Assembly (NCBI GenBank): GCA_037157565.1
Contig: JAZHRO010000039.1
Coordinates: 42,098,001-42,162,000 of the forward strand
Origin: Thalassia testudinum
Lineage: Eukaryota; Streptophyta; Magnoliopsida; Alismatales; Hydrocharitaceae
Reading direction: 5' to 3'
DNA: 64,000 bases
Shown: positions 56,901 through 64,000 of the stretch, piece by piece
How the letters are laid out: each line of letters starts with the position of its first letter
How positions within the stretch are numbered: position 1 is the first letter of the stretch
Notes under the pieces: model-generated
Seen by the model: only the letters and a program-made list of their open reading frames with translations
Database searches by the model: none
What the model was told of the DNA's origin: nothing
Position numbers and translations under genes: made by a program

Positions 56901-57830
56901 TGTTATGACATAGGCATTTGGGTCATATCTCCAAAGGGAGAATTGATAGGCATATTTTCACAGGAATTTTCCATTCCCTTAATTATATAAATTTTAATGT
57001 CTGTATAGAATGTTTAAAAGGGAAATAAACAAACATATTAGGTGTTGGTGCCACAAGAGCTACAGATGTCTTAGAACTAATACATACAGATATCTGTGGG
57101 TCAATCCCTATGGCTTCTTGGAATGGTTAATAATATTTTATTACGTTCATAGACGATTTCTTTAGATATGGATACCTATATCTGATTAGTGAAAAATCAC
57201 AATCTTTAGACGCTTTCAAATCCTATAAGGCTGAAGTTGAGAATCAACTTGGGAAAAGGATTAAAGCTGTCAGATCTAACTATGGGGGTGAATACTATAG
57301 CAAATATGATGGATCAGGAGAATAGCGTCAAGGACCATTTGCTTTATTCCTAGACGAATGTGGAATTGTACCTTAATACACCATGCTAGGGACACCTAGC
57401 ATGAATGGTGTTGCAGAAAGGTGTAATAGGACTCTTAAGGATATGGTAAGAAGCATGATTAGTGATACTTCTTTGCTAGAGTCCCTCTAGGGAGAAGCAT
57501 TGAAGATAGCAGCGTACATCTTAAATAGAGTACCATCAAATGCGGTACCAAAAATCCCATATGAAATGTGGACTGGTAAATTGCCAAGCCTTAGGCACTT
57601 TCATATTTAAGGATGTCCAACTGAGGCTAGGCCTTATAAGCCTAACAAAAGAAAATTGGACTCCAAAATGGTCAGCTGCTATTTTGTTGGATACTCGGAA
57701 AGGTCTAAGGGATATAAGTTCTATCCCTGAGACTCGCTCGTTTTTTGAAACGAGAAACGCCCATTTCTTTGAGAATATTGGTTTGGGTGGAGGTCATAGA
57801 CACATTACTTTTCAGGAACCTGACCCTATT
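56901..57830 (+). pseudogene. Copia-G integrase
   Basis: Zinc part H..H (HRHLGHIS, about 56908) and CIEC (about 57002). In the core, D is in IHTDICGS (about 57087). The second acidic residue is changed: VRSNYGGEYY (about 57270-57296) has Asn where copia integrases have Asp. E is kept in NGVAERCNRTL (about 57403-57435). Stops occur after KGK, after WNG, in SGE*RQ and after IVP. The C-terminal Gly-rich part (GCP.., VGYSERSKGYKFYP) is frameshifted. The element could not integrate with this enzyme. Confidence 0.88.
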
Positions 57831-58069
57831 CCTATGGATATTACTGAAAAGCGTCAAGTTGTCATTGCTGATGTCGTTCCAATGATAGAAAGGGATGAAA
57901 GTAAAGATGCAAGTCTTCCTATGGATCAAACTCATTATCCTCAAAATGTTCAACAAGCACCCTTTAGGCGATCTACTAGGGAAAGGAGAAGTGCAATCTC
58001 CACTGACTATGTTGTATTTCTCCAGGAACTAGAGGCAGACCAAATGGATATGGATCCCATTTCGATCAC

Positions 58070-59130
58070 TCATGCCATGAGGAGTTCCAATTCCCAAGAA
58101 TGGACCAATGCCATGAATGAGGAAATGAAATCAATGAATAACAATGATGTTTGGGAACTTATCCCATTGCCTGATGGTGCAAAATCCATTGGTTGTAATG
58201 GAGTTTTAAAACCAAGAGGGATTCTAAAGGCAATGTTGATAAGTATAAGGCCCGTCTTGTTGCAAAAGGCTTCACTCAAAAGGAAGGCATTGATTTCAAA
58301 AAGACATTCTCCCATATTTTTTCAAAAGACTCCTTTAGAACCATTATAGCTTTGGTGGCTCATTTTGACTTAGAGTTACACCAAATGGATGTGAAAACAG
58401 CGTTTCTTAATGGCGACATTGATGAAACGATATATATGGTGCCACCAGAATGCTTTGCCTTAGGTGATGCAAAGCAAATGGTTTGGAAATTAAAGAAAGC
58501 CATTTATGGTCTAAAACAAGCTTCATGTTAGTGGTATTATAAATTTCATCAGATAGTTGTCCCATTTGATTTTGAGACAAATTCAGTTGATGAATGCATA
58601 TACCATAAATTTGATAAAGGCAAATATGTTTTCCTAATTTTATATGTCGATGACATATTACTTGCCTCTAATGAAAATGGTTTACCATTTGAAACCAAGA
58701 GATTTCTTTCAAACAAATTTAAAATGAAAGATCTTGGTGAAGCTTCTTTTGTATTAGAAATTCAGATACACCGAAATCGCTCTCTGGGTATCCTTGGATT
58801 GTCATAGAAGAATTACATTGAAACCATTCTAAAGAGATTTGGCATGGAAAGCTATAAGGCAGGAGACACCCCTGTGGCTACAGGGGATAAATTCTCCCTT
58901 AATCAGTGCCCTAAGAATTAGGTTAAAGCTAAGGAAATGGAGTGTATTCCCTATGCATCGGCAGTGAGAAGTTTAATGTATGCACAAGTCTGCATGCGAC
59001 CAGATATTGCATACATTGTTGGCATGTTAGGCAGATACTTAAGTAATCTTGGACCTGATCATTGGAAGGCAGCCAAACGAGTCATGAGATATCTTCAGAA
59101 AACAAAGGACTTCATGCTCACATATAAGTG
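58070..59130 (+). pseudogene. Copia-G reverse transcriptase
   Basis: The frame begins W(T)NAMNEEMKSM..N.VWELIPLP, shifts near 58210, continues KARLVAKGFTQKEGIDF, then LHQMDVKTAFLNGDIDETIYM (about 58375-58440), WKLKKAIYGLKQAS and the catalytic LYVDDILLAS (about 58645). Stops are found after QASC, in LGLS*KNY and after CPKN. The thumb contains SAVRSLMYA and the [15 protein letters not shown] block. The YVDD box itself is intact. Confidence 0.9.
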
Positions 59131-59775
59131 ATCTGATACTCTGGAGGTCCTCGGGTATTCGGACTCCGATTTTGCGGGTTGTCAGGATAGCCGAAAGTCC
59201 ACTTTGGGCTATATTTTTCTGCTGGCGGGAGGAGTTATTTCGTGGAGGAGTGCTAAGCAAATGATGATAGCTACCTCTACCATGGAAGCAGAATTCATAG
59301 CATATTTTGAGGCCTCGAATAAGGGAATATGGCTTAAGAATTTTGTCACAGCTTTATGCGTTTTAGGTAGTGTTGAAAGACCACTACAAATCTATTGTGA
59401 TAATAATTCCGCAGTGTTGTATTCGAACAACAACAGAAGTTCGTCGAGGTCAAAGCATATTGATATTAGGTTTCTGGCAGTTAAGGAAATAGTTCAAAGT
59501 GGTCAAGTGTCCATAGAACACATTGGAACTCACTCCATGGTGGCTGACCCGCTCACTAAGGGGCTAACACCTAGAGTCTTTCACAAGCATGTAACCCGAA
59601 TGGGTGTTGTATCTTTTATACGATACTACAGTTCAATGGGAGTTTGTTTCATTTTAGTGTTCATTATGTGTGGACATATTCTTTTATTTTGCGCAAATAA
59701 AGTTATGTTTATTTTGAACTCAATCTATTCTGCATTCGTGATTTCTTATAATCAGGTTGGACCAGTTAAAAGATA
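59131..59775 (+). pseudogene. Copia-G RNase H and C-terminus
   Basis: YSDSDFAGCQDSRKSTLGY (about 59157), STMEAEFIA (about 59277), IYCDNNSAV (about 59392) and SKHIDIRF (59452-59475) carry the D, E, D and terminal D residues of copia RNase H. A stop precedes the domain (after YK, 59131). The long tail after ADPLTKGL (about 59548) extends to 59775. Confidence 0.9.
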
Positions 59776-60023
59776 GGCATGTATGGATCATTTGACATGC
59801 AATTTTTCATGCTATGTACTCATATTTGATCTATGTCATTATTTGTGTTGTTGTATGTGATCATTGAGGGGTTTAGTCAAATTTAAAGTGACGAAGACCG
59901 CATTGGTCCTATAACTAACACAGTATGGACGAGATTGGTGGTGGTGTGTTTTATATGCATATGATATACAATTTGAGCTCATACAATCTAAATTAATGTG
60001 AGTTTGTGCGAATAATATATTTT

Positions 60024-60038
60024 GCTCAAGTGAGAGAT
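60024..60038 (+). other. Polypurine tract of copia-G
   Basis: CTCAAGTGAGAGAT directly before the 3' LTR; AAGTGRGAGAT is the standard copia form. Confidence 0.85.
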
Positions 60039-60618
60039 TGTTAGAATCATTAGTGGGCATACATATATTATTATAAGGGGACTTACATTAATATATACAT
60101 GTATATTTATAAACATGCCAAATATGTGATCCAATTAAAATTGGGTAAATTGCACTTCAAAAAATATGGGGTTAATTGCATAGAAATTCTCTAGGGACAG
60201 TTTGTTGATAGGTAGAACCGACAATTTCGAAATATAGTGGTTGTGGTCCCCAGAGATATACGAGTAATGGACAATTTTGTTTTCCCGCACCCCATCGTGA
60301 GAAATATAAGGACTCCAGGTGGAAACCGAAGAGGTACACACAAGAACATAACGTTCCCTTCCTCTTCCGTGCTCATTCTCTCTGGATCCCTTGAAGCACC
60401 ATCGCCAAAACCCCATCGAGATTCTCAACGGGAATAGAAGAATTCACTCCCACTTCCTTCTTCGTAAGATCAAACGATGGATTTAGGGATCCATCTAAAC
60501 TCTCTTTGCTTTTAGATTATCAATGCATATGGGAAATCAGAGATTCTTAAAATTTACAAAACCTCTCAAACATTTTATTTGTATACTGATTTGATTTCAT
60601 TTCGTATTAAATCCTTGA
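60039..60618 (+). mobile_element. 3' LTR of copia-G
   Basis: 580 bp, starts TGTTAGAATC and ends CCTTGA (CA mutated to GA). Confidence 0.92.
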
Positions 60619-60746
60619 AGACCAACACAAAACAGCCACCATTAGCCTCGTGGATCTACTTTCGGGGAGAACAATGAAGGTTCCGTATCTGTTGGAATTA
60701 AGCCTTTCACTGATCTTCCAACCATTTTCACTAAATGTGCAAAAAT

Positions 60747-61120
60747 GTATGTTACTCGAATATCCTCTCCGGTTACGACACATATATGCATCATCTCCAT
60801 CCCCCGTACGTAGAGTAATAAACCAATCCATGCCACAAACTTCTGTAGCTTATAACCTGTTTAAGGTGCCACGAACTCTTCCTTAAATCATTTGCATGTT
60901 TGCAGGCTTCATTGTTTATTTATTATTGGAGCTCAACATTATATCTCGTAGCAATTATAATCCAACTATAGTACAGGTTAGGAGTTGGAACTATTTTAAG
61001 TAAGTAATAGAGATTACGGGAATATACTTGCAAATGGTGCTGTGTGAGGTATATAAACAACTTGTACATTCACTGTTTTGGAAGACGCTTTTAATCACCG
61101 TAAGTATTTCTTTGTTGTAG
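60747..61120 (+). other. Last ADH intron
   Basis: Donor GTATGT (60747) and acceptor TTTGTTGTAG (61111-61120). No other feature. Confidence 0.6.
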
Positions 61121-61270
61121 GAGATGCAGCTTAATGGACCGATGACTCATGAAATCGGGTTATCTGATGTTGGCAATGCAATTGAAATACTGAAGAAGCC
61201 AGAATGTCTGAAGCTAGTGACAAAATCACCGAGAAAGATGAAGAGGATTCATGAACATAAGAATTGTTAG

Positions 61271-62804
61271 AGTTTGTGGGATAAGCCACGTGACACTGTG
61301 GCAGTATGTGGTGTGCCCATGTGTGGGTCTGATTGTGTAAGCGTCAATTAGGTTTAGGTTTGATGTCTCATGTTTTTAAGTTTATTTTATTTAATTAATT
61401 TTGATGATTGACTCATTTTAAGAGTAATTAAGAGATTTGGTTGAGTTTACTTTAGAATAAAGAATTAGAAAATCTTAAATTTGTTGAATTTACAATTGAG
61501 GTCGGATCTCTCTAAAGGAGATCAAATTAAACTTTTATTTCTTAAATTTCAATAATAATATTTCATAGAACTCCTCTCCTATCTCACCCCACTCTCATCT
61601 TTTTCCCCTCCCTTCTCTCCACACGTGCCGTCTGCAAGGAGAAGTGCTTTCTACGCTCCAAGCAATTCTTCACAGGAATGTTAGAAGACATTAAAAATGT
61701 AAAATATGTTAATCCAACATTCAAAATCGATCTTATGGGTATATTATTCTCTATACAACAAGAAGCCCAAGATATACATTTAATTCTTTAGTGAGAGCAA
61801 TATTTCTTGTGATAATCTATATGTAACATGTTAGATATTGGATCAGGCTGGATTGCCAATGCCATGTTCCTCATGCCATGAAGCAACAAGAGTGTCTTCT
61901 GGACAGCCAACCGATAAGATAATTGATTTCTTTCTTTTCTTTTTATTTACTTTAATTAATGAAACCGAAAAAGCAGACCGGAGAAAAGGAAGCTGACAAT
62001 CCTTACATGGCCGTTCCTAAAGACATGCCCAAACATTATTTTGGACTATTGTCCGTTGTAGCTACAGAATGCCCATAACTGGGCTTGGAATTGGTTGGGC
62101 CCATTTCAGCCCAGAATTCTTTCTAGCAAAACCAATCCAGGTCAGTCCAGTTTCACCTTGGTAAACCGATTGGGTTGGACGGTGGTTAAAGTTGGTCTAG
62201 TCAACACAAGGTATAAAATAAGACATCGATGGGTCATTATGGGGTTCAGACAGGGAGATCACGCAATTAACTCGTTCAAACCTATGTTTTTTATTGTGGT
62301 TGAAAGAAAAAAGGGGATGGAATTGGTCAATTTGTACTTGGATACCTTTTCACTCGAATTTCATGTAAATGTCAAGTGAAAATTAAACGGAAAAATTACA
62401 CCTTACCCTGACTTCTGGAATAGCGTAGTTGTCTAAGATCAAGAATTTTGGGAAGATTTGGAAAATGGGAACAGACAAAACTGGTGCTCTGCTATCTTAA
62501 TTTCTATTAGAGGTAAAATCTGGTACGTTTTGCCTACTTTGTTGGTACGTGTGAAATGGTTGTAAGCAAAGGTAATTAGGAGAGGCACCCATAAAGCGGG
62601 GAACTATAAATGGTTTTTAACCCATCTTGGCAGCAGCATAAATCAACTTCAATTTTTGTCCCTACATGCGGTGTTCATACACCATAATTTTTTCCAAGTT
62701 GAAACATAGGACAATTTTATATTTTCCATCACAACAGCTATTGCATTCAACTACTACTTTTTCCACCACACAACAGAATACCTTAACCTCACGTACCCTA
62801 CCAT

Positions 62805-62808
<4 letters not shown>
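61271..62808. other. Downstream of ADH: unassigned
   Basis: AT-rich 3' flank. A 94-codon frame (62095-62379, +) has no recognisable domain. Nothing else can be supported. Confidence 0.4.

Positions 62809-62852
<44 letters not shown>
62809..62852 (+). repeat. (TC)n microsatellite
   Basis: About 22 uninterrupted TC units. Confidence 0.97.
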
Positions 62853-62855
<3 letters not shown>

Positions 62856-64000
62856 TGCAACATAAATTTTTCATTAATGGAAATAAAACGATTGCAAGGT
62901 TGTTACGCTTCCATGAAAAAGGGAGAAAGATAACGAACTTTACCCATCCAAAAAGTGGGGGATATTATGCCCCACCTCGAGGGGCAAGGGAATTTCAAAC
63001 AAAGAGATAAAATAGGTAGAAATTAAAACAAGAAAAGGAAATAAAATTATAAAAAAGATGTCATCATAAACCAATCACAACAATCGTAGGAATGCCCCAC
63101 GCCTAAGATGACGACAGTGCCACTGAAGATGTTACTTCAGTGATCTGTGCCAGCGAGATTTGGGAAACCCAAAGAGCTCTGATGTGATCTCGACATAAAA
63201 GGACCATGGGGGTGGATGATGAAACCCTCCACACCACCCCCCCTCTCCTTCCCCATGGAAGTAAGGATGGAGAAGGAGTAGTAGCACTGGAGGATGAGGA
63301 AGGTGTCAGAACCCCCACACCAGAGCTGCAATTGGAAGGAGAAGCAAAGTTCGAAGGCAAGATGTCGGAGGAGTCAAGGTGGATGGATGGATCGCAGCAT
63401 GGAATAGGCGACGTAAGGGGGGCGAAGTAGGAGGAGAAGGAGCGGAAGGGAGGGGGGGGGGGGGGGGGAATCGATAGTTGAAGGCTGATTGAGGGACCTG
63501 TGCAAGTCACGAGGGGAGCAGGTGGAACAGAGGAAACTTGGGAGGAAGTCAAGGGTTGTTGATAAACATACTTCCAAACTTATCCTTCAAAATGTACCCT
63601 GCCATCAATCTAAATCTGCTTATAACTTATCCTTTGTGCAAATGTGGTCTAACATAAATTTAGTAATTTCTGTGTGTTCTATATGCAAGAGTAATTCAAC
63701 GAACTCAACTCGAAAGTTGATAGACCTGCGCATCATAGAAAAACTCTCTTTTCTTTTCCCATACACATAGAAAACACAAAGTATTGAGTCATACCACAAA
63801 TCCAAAAGTGAGGGCTTGGCGAAAGGATTTGGCAATGGTTGATTGACGTGAAGATCATGTCTTATTGACAGAGCATTTTTTAGTCTCAATATATGAAAAA
63901 GGATTGTCGTTAGATGCTCTTTTTTCTATTTTAATGTGTGTCCTAAGTGGTCTTTCCCTCCCATAATTTCTATAATTTAGAAAATTACCCATATGATAGA
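62853..64000. other. Unassigned; low-complexity frames and a 17-G run
   Basis: A 149-codon minus-strand frame (63103-63552) rich in Ser/Pro and a 74-codon plus-strand frame (63206-63430) overlap. Neither shows a domain. A run of 17 G (63452-63468) lies inside and encodes the poly-Pro of the minus frame. No gene supported. Confidence 0.4.

Larger units (their letters stand above)
53800..60618 (+). mobile_element. Copia-G: complete but inactive Ty1/copia element
   Basis: 6.8 kb, inserted in an ADH exon. LTRs 53800-54387 and 60039-60618, about 88-90% alike by eye, so an old insertion. The TSD is AGGCC (53795-53799) versus AGACC (60619-60623), one mismatch. The order PBS, gag, protease, integrase, RT, RNase H, PPT is the Ty1/copia order. 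Stops and frameshifts occur in every domain. Confidence 0.93.
50696..61270 (+). pseudogene. Zinc-dependent alcohol dehydrogenase pseudogene, split by copia-G
   Basis: Medium-chain Zn-ADH of the plant ADH-like group (alcohol + NAD to aldehyde + NADH). Exons in order: MSEKSTHTITCR (50696-50732); KMLCASVCH with the catalytic-zinc Cys but a lost GHE (50850 to about 50970); VVESVGEGV with the complete structural-zinc quartet CKQCSNC..C, then TGYGAVW and the GLGAVG cofactor loop (52072-52490); IIGVDVN to DPKD (52628-52858); VVVGTG (53767-53799), continuing after the transposon as ATISLVDLLSGRTMK and IKPFTDLPTIFTKC (60619-60746); and MTHEIGLSDVGNAIEIL (61121-61270, TAG stop). GT/AG borders are visible for several introns. 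Frameshifts (in the second and third exons; a 1-bp loss near 60679), an apparent deletion in exon 2 and the transposon make it dead. Confidence 0.88.

Noticed and set aside
63103..63552. Pro/Ser-rich 149-codon minus-strand ORF
   Set aside because: The poly-Pro comes from a 17-G run; no domain, and overlapping frames on the other strand.
1..64000. tRNA, rRNA, telomeric arrays or organellar DNA
   Set aside because: No cloverleaf, rRNA core or long TTTAGGG array was seen; scattered TTTAGGG words are isolated.

Overview
The window is plant nuclear DNA, almost certainly from an angiosperm with a large, repeat-rich genome. Four things point to this: Athila-type Ty3/gypsy and Ty1/copia retroelements with 5-bp target-site duplications (TSDs), a PBS of the Athila type, an intron-split zinc alcohol dehydrogenase (ADH) remnant of the plant kind, and no bacterial signals. 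The species cannot be fixed from the sequence. Apart from the broken ADH gene, nearly everything assignable is nested LTR retrotransposon. Family names used here (A, B, C, D, E, I, copia-G) are local labels.

Left part (1-20 kb). A decayed Athila-type pol (3493-6095, +) ends in a 2.7-kb LTR (7746-10452). Its upstream part is cut by a family-B LTR (948-3492), which is itself cut by an inverted family-A LTR (1-947). To the right lie an inverted A-type LTR fragment (10453-11474), a TTGATCGATCAA-rich stretch, and an inverted B-like LTR (E). E is split by a solo LTR (I, 12609-19564, TSD CCTAC). LTR I is in turn split by a solo LTR of family A (13414-16215, TSD also CCTAC).

Middle (20-36.8 kb). There is a decayed copia gag, then a solo family-B LTR (22693-25396, TSD ACAGG, minus). 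Next is element C (26458-32456, minus, TSD GTAGG), a young non-autonomous element with an intact 487-codon ORF and about 99% identical U3 regions. Then comes an inverted family-D element (D1) whose LTR ends at 35170.

36.8-50.6 kb. A second family-D element (D2, +) lies inside D1. It carries the PBS, gag and an aspartic protease but no RT or integrase. Its gag is interrupted by an A-type solo LTR (39720-42356, TSD ACAAA) and by a Sirevirus-like copia solo LTR (43676-45400, TSD TAACT). The inverted 5' LTR of D1 ends about 105 bp before the ADH start codon.

50.6-64 kb. An ADH pseudogene (50696-61270) has one exon split by a complete but dead copia element (53800-60618). The rest is unassigned sequence with microsatellites.

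The most unusual signal is a set of palindromic 10-mers (CAGACGTCTG) placed on a strict 20-bp or 20/12-bp lattice. It occurs in LTRs of at least two, probably three, unrelated families. A comparable array (GTACCGGTAC pairs 19 bp apart, 75-bp period) lies in the copia-G leader. All identifications are by eye from translations and repeats; no database search was run.
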